A stretch of 14,840 nt of DNA. Origin: JANOBD01 sp031411495. GTDB taxonomy: Bacteria; Planctomycetota; Phycisphaerae; Tepidisphaerales; Tepidisphaeraceae. The notes under the pieces are model-generated. The model saw nothing but the letters and a program-made list of their open reading frames with translations, was not told where the DNA came from and searched no databases. Below are positions 1-7,278 of the stretch, piece by piece (the stretch's first letter is position 1; each line of letters starts with the position of its first letter). The stretch is taken from the NCBI GenBank assembly GCA_031411495.1, contig JANOBD010000239.1, positions 1 to 14,840 on the forward strand. Reading direction: 5' to 3'. The translations under genes and the position numbers were made by a program.

Positions 1-85
1 AAGTTTTTGCTTGTAAGGTCCCGGAATTTGAAAATTTTTCGGCCGTAAATTTTCGGACCTATGAGCTTCTATTATTAATAAGTAC

Positions 86-1811
86 ATGGAGGCTTTTTAA
101 AAAGCTTCTAAAATTCATTAAAACAACGACTCGATACGCCCTTCTGCTCGCTGCAGTTCTCCTTCCCGCAAGCGGAGTATTCGCACAATATCGAATCGAC
201 AACGGCCAGGCGCGGGACGCAAACAACCGCATCGGCAGCGGCGGCTTCAACACCGGCACGCAGTTGAATGGTCGGATCAACGGACTCGCCGGGAACTACA
301 TCGTCACCGGCAACGTGACTGGCGGCCGCGCGTTCCGCGGATCGCTCGGATACACCGACACGACTTCCTTCCGCGGCTCGCTGGGCAGCTCGACGTTCGA
401 CAGTTTCCTGCGCGACAGCATCGGCACCTCGCAAATGCGCGGCACGACCATGAACGGCACTAATTTCGCAACCATCCAGCCGTATTACGGTCCGGGTGCG
501 ACTGTCAACGCTCCCGCGGGATTCGCGCGCGATCCCAACAGTGGTGCGTTCTATCTGCCTCCGACAAGAACGGGAGTCACCGCCGGTGATGGTCGATTGG
601 ATTTTGGCGGCGCCTCGCGTGCCGATCTGTCCCAAGGCATCCTGTCCGCCCAGCGGGCGACCGGCGGCGCGGGTCTGGAATCGACCCAGTTTGCATCGCT
701 CAATCAGCGTGACCAGTTGACCAACCTGACGCGAATGTCCGACTTCACCTCGATCGCGCGACAGCCCGTCGGCGATCCCTCCCCCGCAGACTCGGCGGAC
801 ACACTCGGGAGCGGCCCGCGGTTGCCGCAGGTCGATCAGAATCCTGCCAAGTTGGACGACTCGAAAGCCGGCGACAGCAAGGCCGAAGGCGCTCAGGCAT
901 CCGTGAGTTCCACGGGCCAGGGATCGCTCTATCGCAACCTCCGCGCCATGGACAACAACAGCCAGTACGCCGAGCTGCGCAAACGCATGGACGAGCGCAA
1001 CAAGCTGCCGAAGCTTCCGGGGTCGGAGGCGGTCGACTCGCTGAACAACATGAACGCCGACATCCTCGCCGCGCGCGAAAAGGAAAAGGCCAAGGGGACC
1101 GACGGCAAGTCGGGAGCCGACGCAAAGAGGGGTACGGAATCACCTCGCATCGCGCCCGGCGATGTGAAGGAACCCGGCGAAACCGTCAAGCCCGACCTCT
1201 CACCCGGAACGGCGACGCCAATCGTCGAAGACAATCTGAATCTGCCCCGGCCCAAAGGTGACGAAGCCGCGCAAGCGCCTACGCTGCCGCTGGAGATTTC
1301 GAGCCTTGCCGTTGGCGTGAAGGACAAGAACGTCGCGAAACTTCTCACCGATGCAGAAGCCGCGATGAAGGAAGGCAAATACAGCACGGCCATCGACGCG
1401 TACGACCGGGCGGAGGATCTGGCCAGCGACGACCCGCTCGTGTTCATGGGACGTTCGATCGCCGAGCTCGGCGGGGGCTACTACCGCAGCGCGGAGATTC
1501 ACTTCCGCCAGGCTTTCACCGCCGACCGCGCGCTGCTGGGGGCGAAGTTCGATCTTCGATCCATGCTGACCGATGCGCGGCTGAATACGCTCCAGAACGA
1601 TCTCGCGCAGATCGCCAAGAAGAATGAGAAAGACTCCGGCCCGCTGCTGTTGCTCGCATTCATCTACTACAACACCGGCTTCCCGGAACGCAGCGAGCGC
1701 GCCTTGGAAATGGTCCAGGAACGCGCCGGCGGCAAAGATGACGGCGCAAAGCTTTTGAAGGAAAACTGGTTTCCGAAAGCGGCCCCGACTCCCGCGGAGC
1801 AATCAAAGTAA
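86..1811 (+). CDS. Exported tetratricopeptide-repeat protein, 5' end frameshifted or non-canonical
   Basis: The reading frame that ends at 1811 is open to the left edge of the window and has no in-frame ATG or GTG; the first in-frame TTG is at 264. A clear signal peptide is encoded upstream of that TTG (about 120-190: KTTTRYALLLAAVLLPASG, then VFA before QYR), so 264 is not the start. An ATG at 86 gives M-E-A-F and then TAA at 98. Moving +1 at the T5 run joins it to KKLLKFIKTTTR and the signal peptide; ATT at 117 is the alternative start. After export the protein has a Gly/Ser/Thr-rich part with a twice-repeated FRGSLG, a long disordered Lys/Asp/Pro-rich middle, and a C-terminal helical TPR region (about residues 405-545 counting from 117; KLLTDAEAAMKEGKYSTAID begins one repeat). 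The TPR fold suggests a protein-binding role in the periplasm or envelope; no enzymatic motif is seen. Export and TPR calls are firm, the start is not. Confidence 0.78.
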
Positions 1812-1877
1812 TGATGCATGGCACGGGTTCGGGCGCGAAAACTGACCTTCGCGCGCATCCGCAGTGCCGTTTCGAAT

Positions 1878-1912
1878 AAAAAAAAACGCCCGGCGAATGG
1901 CCGGGCGTTTTA
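1878..1912 (+). terminator. Rho-independent terminator, potentially bidirectional
   Basis: A GC-rich hairpin, ACGCCCGGC (1886-1894) pairing with GCCGGGCGT (1900-1908), has a five-base GAATG loop. A run of A precedes it and TTTT follows it. It lies 67 bases after the stop of the TPR gene, which it should terminate. The A-run on the other side gives a U-tract for transcripts coming from the right. Confidence 0.9.
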
Positions 1913-1921
1913 GCACGATAG

Positions 1922-2007
1922 TGTCGGGGGGTGGAAAAGGAGGGGGGGCCTTTTCCGGGGATCACCCCCGACAAAACTCACGCTGGGCTTGCGGCCCAAC
2001 ACGAGTT
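1922..2007. other. Folded, G-rich intergenic element (long imperfect hairpin plus a second hairpin)
   Basis: Outer arms TGTCGGGGGGTG (1922-1933) and CACCCCCGACA (1963-1973) pair over 11 bp with one bulged G. Inside them GAAAAGG (1934-1940) pairs with CCTTTTC (1949-1955) around an A-G7 loop. A second hairpin follows at once: AACTC (1975-1979) with GAGTT (2003-2007), and inside it TGGGC (1984-1988) with GCCCA (1994-1998). The runs of 6, 7 and 4 G could also form a G-quadruplex. The element lies between a terminator and the start of the next gene, so it could be a small RNA, a REP/MITE-like repeat, or a leader of the GumN-like gene. No T-tract makes it a plain terminator. The rest of the 1812-2183 gap shows no gene; TATCAT at 2127-2132 is a possible -10 without a clear -35. 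Confidence 0.5.
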
Positions 2008-2183
2008 ACGAGATGCAAAGTGTAAGTCGCTTTTGTGGGTGGTCAATGACGAACGAATTGCTTTTTCGAGTTTGATGTCATTTTGATGACGGTGTCGCGG
2101 ACGGCTCTAGACGAGACGCTCCAGATTATCATCGAGCACTGCAGAGCCTTCGAGTAGAGTTCGTAATCTTGCGAGGATTTCCT

Positions 2184-3110
2184 ATGAGCATGTCGCAAAT
2201 TTTGGCGCGTCCCGCTGTCGCCCTTTTGACGTTGATTTCGATCGCCGTCGCGGCCCGCGCCGACGCGCCAGTAGAAAAGCGTTATCTCCGCTACGTCGAA
2301 GACGGCAAACCGCGACTTGAGACCTCGATCGTTCATCTCGACAACGGCAAGGGAGTCACCGTAGACCTGATCGGGGCCGTTCACATCGCCGATGCGAGTT
2401 ACTACGACAAGCTCAATGAGCGTTTCAAAACATACGACGCCGTCCTCTATGAGATGGTGAAACCCAAAGACATGGTGAATATGGCGGAGCGCGGCGGGTC
2501 GGACAGCTGGGTGTCGATGCTGCAGAAGTTCATGAAGTCGAATCTCGACTTGGCGTTCCAGCTCGACAAGGTCGACTACACGCCCGCCAACTTTGTCCAT
2601 GCCGATCTCGATGCCGAGACTTTCGCGAAGAAGCAGGAGGAGGCGGGCGAGAGCATGCTGACGCTCATGGTCAACTCGATGCTTCGCGAGATGAGCAAGT
2701 CGCAGGAACAGCAGGAACAGACGCAGGCCAGCATTTTCGATCTCATCGCGGCACTTCAGGCCCCCGACAGCGCCAAGCAACTCAAACTGATCCTCGCCAA
2801 GCAGTTTGAAAGCATGGATGAAGCAATGGACGCCATGGGAGGTGCTGATTCGGTCATCATCGGCGAGCGCAACAAGCAGGCGCTCAAGGTGATGAAGGAG
2901 CAGATGGACGCCGGGAAGAAACACATGGCGATTTTCTACGGGGCCGGACACCTGCACGGCATGGAAGAGCTGATGAACGACCTGATGGGCTTCAAGACGG
3001 TCGGAGAGCCGGAATGGCTCACCGCCTGGGATCTGCAGGAGCAGGTACCGGCGCCGCGTCGCCCTGCTCCGCCCGCGACAGCGCCCGCTGCGGAACCCGT
3101 GCATCCCTAA
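2184..3110 (+). CDS. Secreted TraB/GumN/TIKI-fold protein
   Basis: The 308-residue product starts at ATG 2184, six bases after GAGGA (2173-2177); the upstream TTG at 2169 overlaps that Shine-Dalgarno and is not used. Residues 1-27 are a signal peptide (hydrophobic core ALLTLISIAVAA, cleavage after ARA). The mature protein shows the hallmarks of the TraB/PrgY/GumN/TIKI family: GAVHIAD (64-70, His67) with Tyr and Leu shortly after it, a VLYEM strand (88-91), an ERN motif (228-230), and GAGHLHG (253-259, His256) near the C-terminus. Eukaryotic TIKI members are metalloproteases; bacterial members are mostly uncharacterised, so a metal-dependent hydrolase or protease outside the cytoplasm is inference. 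A Gln/Glu/Ser-rich helical insert (about 145-215) lies between the motifs, and the last 20 residues are a Pro/Ala-rich tail. It stands alone between an intergenic element and a tRNA. Confidence 0.85.
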   Translation: MSMSQILARPAVALLTLISIAVAARADAPVEKRYLRYVEDGKPRLETSIVHLDNGKGVTVDLIGAVHIADASYYDKLNERFKTYDAVLYEMVKPKDMVNMAERGGSDSWVSMLQKFMKSNLDLAFQLDKVDYTPANFVHADLDAETFAKKQEEAGESMLTLMVNSMLREMSKSQEQQEQTQASIFDLIAALQAPDSAKQLKLILAKQFESMDEAMDAMGGADSVIIGERNKQALKVMKEQMDAGKKHMAIFYGAGHLHGMEELMNDLMGFKTVGEPEWLTAWDLQEQVPAPRRPAPPATAPAAEPVHP

Positions 3111-3203
3111 GCACGCCGGATGCAACCCTGCGAATCGAGAAGCCGCGGCCAGGAGCGCAGATGCGAATCGCTGCGCCGTTTGTTACGATTCCGACGCCGC
3201 ACG

Positions 3204-3289
3204 CCGGGCGTGGCGGAATCGGCAGACGCAACGGACTTAAAATCCGTTGGGGCGTAAGCCCCGTGCGGGTTCAAGTCCCGCCGCCCGGA
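3204..3289 (+). tRNA. tRNA-Leu(UAA)
   Basis: This is a class II tRNA of 86 bases. The acceptor strands CCGGGCG (3204-3210) and CGCCCGG (3282-3288) pair perfectly, with discriminator A at 3289. The D-arm has the GGCGGAAUCGGCAGACGC form typical of leucine tRNAs. The anticodon arm is ACGGA-CUUAAAA-UCCGU, which puts UAA in the anticodon. A long variable arm (GGGGC guaa GCCCC) and the T-arm GCGGG-UUCAAGU-CCCGC complete it. The 3' CCA is not encoded. No strong promoter was found just upstream. Confidence 0.97.
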
Positions 3290-3358
3290 ATCTCGCGACG
3301 ACCGGATCTGAGACCGGAGAAGCGAGCCAAGCACAACGAACCGCGAGCGGAGAAGGCT

Positions 3359-3508
3359 ATGTTCCAACGCCGCCAATTCGCAACGCGAATTCGTGAAGAC
3401 GGTCGCCGCCTCGGCGACCGCCGATCTGGCGACAGAAGGCTCGCGCCGGGCTCTACTGCCGCTTCGTCATCACTCGGCGCAGTTCGCGCTCGGCTTCCTT
3501 CTTCTTGA
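3359..3508 (+). CDS. Possible small Arg-rich ORF (49 aa), doubtful
   Basis: ATG at 3359 is preceded by GGAGAAGG three bases away, a usable ribosome-binding site. It opens 49 codons rich in Arg, Asp and Gly (MFQRRQFATRIREDGRRLGD, then RRSGDRR). Its last 56 bases lie antisense to the 3' end of smpB. Two perfect hairpins sit inside it, so the sequence may instead be a structured 3' region for smpB transcripts. No family is recognised. I list it because of the ribosome-binding site, with low confidence that it is translated. Confidence 0.25.
   Translation: MFQRRQFATRIREDGRRLGDRRSGDRRLAPGSTAASSSLGAVRARLPSS
3375..3420. repeat. Tandem pair of perfect hairpins downstream of smpB
   Basis: AATTCGC (3375-3381) and GCGAATT (3385-3391) form a 7-bp stem with an AAC loop. 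Nine bases further on, CGGTCGCCG (3400-3408) and CGGCGACCG (3412-3420) form a 9-bp stem with a CCT loop. They follow the smpB stop on the - strand by 33 bases, but neither has a T-tract, so termination or 3'-end protection of smpB mRNA is only a guess. Confidence 0.45.
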
Positions 3509-3920
3509 TCGTCGCACGCTTATCAAAACTCTTCTTGCCCCGGACGATCGCGATCTCGACTTTCGCGCGGCCGTCTTTGAAATAGATCGCCAGCGGAACG
3601 ATCGTCATGCCCGAGCGGTCGGTTTCATCCTTGATGCGGCTGATCTCGCGGCGATGGGCCAAGAGGCGTCGCGGACGGCGCGGGGCATGGTTGTAGACGA
3701 TCGCGCTCTGCTTGTAGGGCTCGATGTGCGCGTTGATGAGCATCAGGTCGCGGCCCTGGATTTCCACGAATGCCTCGCCGATCTGCGCGGTGCCCATGCG
3801 GAGGCTCTTCACCTCGCTGCCCAGCAACTGAATGCCGCATTCGAGCTTCGACTCGACGAAGTAGTCGTGAAGGACTTTGCGGTTCTCGATACGCGGAGAT
3901 TTAAGTTCGAGCTTTGCCAT
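3453..3920 (-). CDS. smpB: SsrA-binding protein SmpB
   Basis: SmpB binds tmRNA and delivers it to stalled ribosomes for trans-translation in the cytoplasm. The 155-residue product shows the family pattern throughout: IENRKVLHDYFVESKLECGI (11-30), GSEVKSLRMG (34-43), the IEPYK then HAPRRPRRLLAHRREI stretch (67-93), and the basic tail GKKSFDKRATIKKKEAEREL (128-147) that folds in the decoding centre. I chose ATG at 3920, giving MAKLELKSPRIENRK, because it matches the usual SmpB N-terminus and length; an upstream ATG at 3989 would add 23 residues with no family resemblance. No clear Shine-Dalgarno precedes 3920. The gene is flanked by two leucine tRNAs on the opposite strand. The tmRNA gene itself is not visible in this window. 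Confidence 0.97.
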   Translation of the reverse strand: MAKLELKSPRIENRKVLHDYFVESKLECGIQLLGSEVKSLRMGTAQIGEAFVEIQGRDLMLINAHIEPYKQSAIVYNHAPRRPRRLLAHRREISRIKDETDRSGMTIVPLAIYFKDGRAKVEIAIVRGKKSFDKRATIKKKEAERELRRVMTKRQ

Positions 3921-3968
3921 GAGCAACGGGACGAGAGACAGATCCTTCAGCACAGAAAAACAGGTCGC

Positions 3969-3996
3969 TTGACTCGGTTTCAGGAACACCTATCTT
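3969..3996 (+). promoter_or_regulatory. Promoter of tRNA-Leu(CAG)
   Basis: TTGACT (3969-3974) and TATCTT (3991-3996) are separated by 16 bases and match the sigma70-type -35 and -10 hexamers with one and two mismatches. A start at about 4003 would give a leader of about 10 bases before the mature tRNA 5' end at 4013, which is typical of tRNA genes. The promoter lies inside the smpB upstream region and points away from smpB. Confidence 0.7.
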
Positions 3997-4012
3997 ACAC
4001 GGCTCAATTCCC

Positions 4013-4096
4013 GCGGCCATGGCGGAATTGGCAGACGCGCAAGATTCAGGTTCTTGTGTCCGCAAGGACGTGCTGGTTCGACTCCAGTTGGCCGCA
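4013..4096 (+). tRNA. tRNA-Leu(CAG)
   Basis: This is a class II tRNA of 84 bases. The acceptor strands GCGGCCA (4013-4019) and TGGCCGC (4089-4095) pair, with discriminator A at 4096. The D-arm is GGCGGAAUUGGCAGACGC. The anticodon arm is CAAGA-UUCAGGU-UCUUG, so the anticodon is CAG. A variable arm GUCC gcaa GGAC and a T-loop UUCGACU follow. CCA is not encoded. It decodes CUG, expected to be the most used leucine codon in this GC-rich DNA. Confidence 0.97.
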
Positions 4097-4101
4097 GTGA
4101 A

Positions 4102-4127
4102 CGACCCTCGACGAATGTCGAGGGTCG
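4102..4127 (+). terminator. Hairpin terminator between tRNA-Leu(CAG) and topA
   Basis: CGACCCTCGAC (4102-4112) and GTCGAGGGTCG (4117-4127) form a perfect 11-bp stem with a GAAT loop. It begins five bases after the tRNA and 25 bases beyond the end of topA on the other strand, so it can stop both transcripts. The following CGTCATTTCC is only a weak T-tract. Its loop resembles that of the terminator at 1886-1908. Confidence 0.65.
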
Positions 4128-4152
4128 CGTCATTTCCCTCATCGGTGTCCGC

Positions 4153-6783
4153 TCACGCCGCGTCTTCGGTGATGTCGAGGTCGCCGGGTTCGATGCCGAT
4201 ATCGCCCGCGGGCGGGACTTCTCCCGCCACGCCGCCGACCTGGGCTTTGAGTTTCTCCACCGTCGCCCTCGCGGCTTCGCCGAGCTTCTTCAGTTCCGGC
4301 ATGAGCGCCTCGACTTCGGCCTTTTGAGCCCCTTCGAGCTTGGCGAAGAACTTCGTGCTGCGGCACTTGGGGTATGCGCTGCAGCCCAGGAACGGGCCGC
4401 GCTTACTGTTGCGCAGCACCATCGGGCTCTGGCACTTGTCACACGGAATGGTCGTGACGATCTTCACCTTTGGCGGCTGCGGCACGCCTTGCTTGTCGAG
4501 GCTGATGATCGTCGAGCAGCTCGGCTTGCCGTCGGCATCCTTGATTGCGTAACCCGTGCAGCTGAGGAAGTCGCCAAATCGGCCGCCACGCTTGATCATC
4601 TCGCGGCCGCAGGTCGGGCACTTGTACTGGCTCACCTCGCGGACGACAGGATTGCCGAACTTGTCGCACGGCTTGGTGTTGCCGCACTCGCGGTCTTCAC
4701 ACGCGAGGAAGAAGCCGCTCGCGCTGATGCGGTAGAGCATCTGCTTGCCGCACTTCTCACATTTGAAGCCCGAGGGCGCGCCGCCGGCGTGGACGATCTT
4801 CTCCATCGAACCTTCGACACCCGCATGGAACGGCACGTAAAAGTCTTTAAGCAGCTTCACCCAGTCGGCATGGTTTTCCTCCACGCCGTCGAGATCCTTT
4901 TCCATGTTGGCGGTGAACCCGACATCCAGAATGGACGGGAACGCCTGGATCAACTTGTCGGTGACCACCTTGCCGAGCAGCGTCGCCCAGAACCGGCGAT
5001 CCTGCTGGAGCACGTATTCGCGATCCTGGATCGTCTGGATGATCGATGCGTACGTTGAGGGTCGACCGATGCCCTTGGATTCGAGTTCCTTGATCAGGCT
5101 CGCTTCCGTATAGCGCGGGGGCGGGCTGGTGAAGTGCTGCTCGGGCTGCACGTCGGTCGGATAGACGCGCTGGCTCTGGGTCAGGTCAGGAAGAATCTGG
5201 TCTTCGCTGAACACCCCGGCAACACGCATGAAGCCGTCGAACACGAGCTTGCGGCCGTTGGCTTTGAAGACGAGTTCGCCCGCGGGCGTCTTGGCGCCGA
5301 TCAGGACGACGGTCTGATCCCACTGGGCGGGGCTCATCTGGCAGCTCACGAATCGGTTGTAAATCAGTTCGTACAGGCGTGCTTCATCCCCAGCGAGGTC
5401 GCGTGCGCCGCCCGGCGTGTAGCCGAGATTCGTAGGACGAATCGCTTCGTGCGCTTCCTGGGCGTCCTTGTTGCTGCTGGAGTAGAAGTTGGGCTTCTCG
5501 GGCAGATACTTTTCGCCGAACTCGCTCTTGATGAACGAGCGCGCCATCGTAAGCGCATCGCCGGAAAGGTGCGTCGAGTCGGTACGCATGTATGTGATGT
5601 GCCCGGCTTCATACAGCTTCTGGGCGGCGCGCATCGTCCGCTGGGCGCCGAAGCCGAGCCGCGTGCTCGCGGCCTGCTGGAGCGTACTGGTGATGAACGG
5701 CGCGCTCGGTCGCGAGGTCGATCGCTTCTTTTCGATCGACTTCACGGTGTATGTCGGCGCATTGGCGATCGTCCCGATGAGTCGCACCTCCTTCTTCGCC
5801 GGCCCCTTGCCTTGGGGATTCTCGGTGACGTCTTCCTTAACGATCTTGAAGCCGGCAGCAGTGGCGAGCTCTCGCGCCTCCTTGGCGCTGATCGTCTCGA
5901 GTTTCTTCCCGCCTGCTTCGACCAGGTCCGCCTCGAAGAGGTCGTGATCGCCCAGCCACTTGGTGATCTGTTTCTTGTTCGGGCCTTCGCTCTTGGCCTC
6001 GGCACCTTCGGCGACTTTCTTGGCGACCTGGGTCGAGAGGAACTTCTGGTACGCGGCGATGAGCTTCGGATCGTCTTTGGTGCCGAAGATCGCGCCGATC
6101 GACCAGTACTCATCCGGAATGAACGCTTCGATTTCCCGCTCGCGTTCCACGACCAGCCGCACCGCGACCGACTGCACGCGGCCGGCGCTCAAACCGCGGG
6201 CCACTTTCTTCCACAGGACTGGTGAGATCTCGAATCCCACTACGCGATCAAGGATGCGCCTCGCCTGTTGCGCATTGACGCGGTCCATGTTCAGCGGCCG
6301 CGGCGATTCGAACGCCTTCTGGATCTCGGCCTTGGTGATGGCGTTGAAGACGACGCGGTTGGGTCGGTCTGTCGGGATTTTGAGAGCTTCCGCGAGGTGC
6401 CAGGCGATGGCTTCTCCTTCGCGGTCCAAGTCGGTTGCGAGATAGACTTCCGGGGCATCCTTAGCGAGCTTGCGCAGTTCGCTGATGACCTTGTCTTTGC
6501 CGCGCTCTTCGATGAGCACGTACTCGGGCACGAAGGTTTCCAGATCGACGCCCATGCCCTTGCGGGGAAGGTCGCGGATGTGGCCCATCGACGCTTTCAC
6601 GATGTAGTCGTCGCCGAGGTACTTGTTGATCGTCTTCGCCTTTGCGGGCGATTCGACGATGACGAGGTTCTTACCGGTACCGCGTGCCTTGCTCGCTGCG
6701 GGCGCTTTTTGCACCTTGGGAGCGGGTACAGGTTTGTCGGTATCGGGACTGGTGCCGTTGCCGGCTGCTTTCTTTTTTGCCAT
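4153..6783 (-). CDS. topA: DNA topoisomerase I (type IA)
   Basis: TopA relaxes negative supercoils by passing a strand through a transient single-strand break. The 876-residue product has a basic Ala/Lys/Pro-rich extension (1-37). The Toprim domain follows, with VIVESPAKAKTINKYL (41-56, catalytic Glu44) and ATDLDREGEAIAWHL (116-130, acidic Asp118 and Asp120). The core has RRILDRVVGFEISPVLWKKV (175-194) and SAGRVQSVAVRLVVERE (199-215), and the active site is HITYMRTDSTHLS (395-407), with Tyr398 as nucleophile. GIGRPSTYASIIQTIQDREY (571-590) is the usual C-terminal core signature. Three zinc-ribbon modules follow at about 675-700, 721-756 and 781-807, keeping CxxC pairs. A Lys/Ala-rich tail ends in DITEDAA. 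ATG at 6783 is preceded only by a weak GGAAAA. It converges on tRNA-Leu(CAG). Confidence 0.98.
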   Translation of the reverse strand: MAKKKAAGNGTSPDTDKPVPAPKVQKAPAASKARGTGKNLVIVESPAKAKTINKYLGDDYIVKASMGHIRDLPRKGMGVDLETFVPEYVLIEERGKDKVISELRKLAKDAPEVYLATDLDREGEAIAWHLAEALKIPTDRPNRVVFNAITKAEIQKAFESPRPLNMDRVNAQQARRILDRVVGFEISPVLWKKVARGLSAGRVQSVAVRLVVEREREIEAFIPDEYWSIGAIFGTKDDPKLIAAYQKFLSTQVAKKVAEGAEAKSEGPNKKQITKWLGDHDLFEADLVEAGGKKLETISAKEARELATAAGFKIVKEDVTENPQGKGPAKKEVRLIGTIANAPTYTVKSIEKKRSTSRPSAPFITSTLQQAASTRLGFGAQRTMRAAQKLYEAGHITYMRTDSTHLSGDALTMARSFIKSEFGEKYLPEKPNFYSSSNKDAQEAHEAIRPTNLGYTPGGARDLAGDEARLYELIYNRFVSCQMSPAQWDQTVVLIGAKTPAGELVFKANGRKLVFDGFMRVAGVFSEDQILPDLTQSQRVYPTDVQPEQHFTSPPPRYTEASLIKELESKGIGRPSTYASIIQTIQDREYVLQQDRRFWATLLGKVVTDKLIQAFPSILDVGFTANMEKDLDGVEENHADWVKLLKDFYVPFHAGVEGSMEKIVHAGGAPSGFKCEKCGKQMLYRISASGFFLACEDRECGNTKPCDKFGNPVVREVSQYKCPTCGREMIKRGGRFGDFLSCTGYAIKDADGKPSCSTIISLDKQGVPQPPKVKIVTTIPCDKCQSPMVLRNSKRGPFLGCSAYPKCRSTKFFAKLEGAQKAEVEALMPELKKLGEAARATVEKLKAQVGGVAGEVPPAGDIGIEPGDLDITEDAA

Positions 6784-7278
6784 GTGTTTTCCGTATGCCT
6801 GCCGTCTATCAATGATTCGATATCGAAAGACATCGACCGCCGGGGCGGCAATCTTGACGAGCAGGACCCATTATCGGTCCCCGGACGCGGGCGGAGTTTG
6901 AGGAGACGCTCGGCGTTGTCAAGCCGTCTCCCCTCACACCGTCCACCTCAATGCTAGTCATGGCAGTCAAGCAAGGTGCACCGATCGCCCGGCAAAACCG
7001 TCACAGGCCGTGTGATTGAGAGTCACCGGCACAATCCGCACGATTTTGAATTCCGGCCGAACTTCGAACGATTTGTACCGATCAGAATGCCGCTCTCAGC
7101 CTGCGGAGGTCCCTCGTTATCGGTATGGGGTGCCCCGTCCCGTCGTCACAGTCACCGTTTTCACTGGCGGCCCGCCCACTTTCCTCGCTCAGGTGATCCG
7201 CGCATTGAGACGACGAAAAGGCGGGGCGACAGGCGTCCACTTTGGGCCGGCGCAAGCCGGAGGGATTGGAGGATCTCA
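6784..7278. other. Divergent intergenic region between topA and the GH-A hydrolase
   Basis: This 495-base gap contains no ORF with coding character; the open frame starting at 6976 is only an in-frame extension of the hydrolase gene. A perfect 12-bp palindrome TTCGATATCGAA lies at 6816-6827, 33 bases before topA, and could be an operator. A hairpin CCGGC (7247-7251) / GCCGG (7256-7260) with a GCAA tetraloop lies just before the ribosome-binding site of the hydrolase. Promoters must be here for both genes, but I found no pair of hexamers with good spacing. Confidence 0.5.
7268..7273 (+). promoter_or_regulatory. Ribosome-binding site of the GH-A hydrolase gene
   Basis: GGAGGA about five bases before ATG 7279 fixes the start there, although the frame is open another 303 bases upstream to an ATG at 6976. 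This start also places the LESRQML motif at residues 19-25, where planctomycetal LEPR motifs normally sit. Confidence 0.8.

Noticed and set aside
1..85. In-frame continuation of the TPR protein to the left edge
   Set aside because: The frame is open, but the DNA is AT-rich without coding character, and the signal peptide would then be internal.
1812..2183. tmRNA (ssrA) gene near smpB
   Set aside because: I found no tRNA-like 3' end with a TTCGA T-loop or a tag-coding frame in this or the other gaps.
2043..3125. 360-residue - strand frame opposite the GumN-like gene
   Set aside because: Antisense shadow; the + strand has a signal peptide, family motifs and a Shine-Dalgarno.
5134..6225. 363-residue + strand frame inside topA
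   Set aside because: Antisense shadow of the conserved topA coding region.
6976..7278. 101-codon N-terminal extension of the GH-A hydrolase
   Set aside because: No ribosome-binding site at 6976, no domain character, and it would bury the LEPR motif, which normally lies near the N-terminus.
6960..7278. Possible c-di-GMP (GEMM) riboswitch before the hydrolase
   Set aside because: A GNRA hairpin is present, but the conserved ACGCACAGGGCAAACC and GACGCAAAGCC core segments are not seen.
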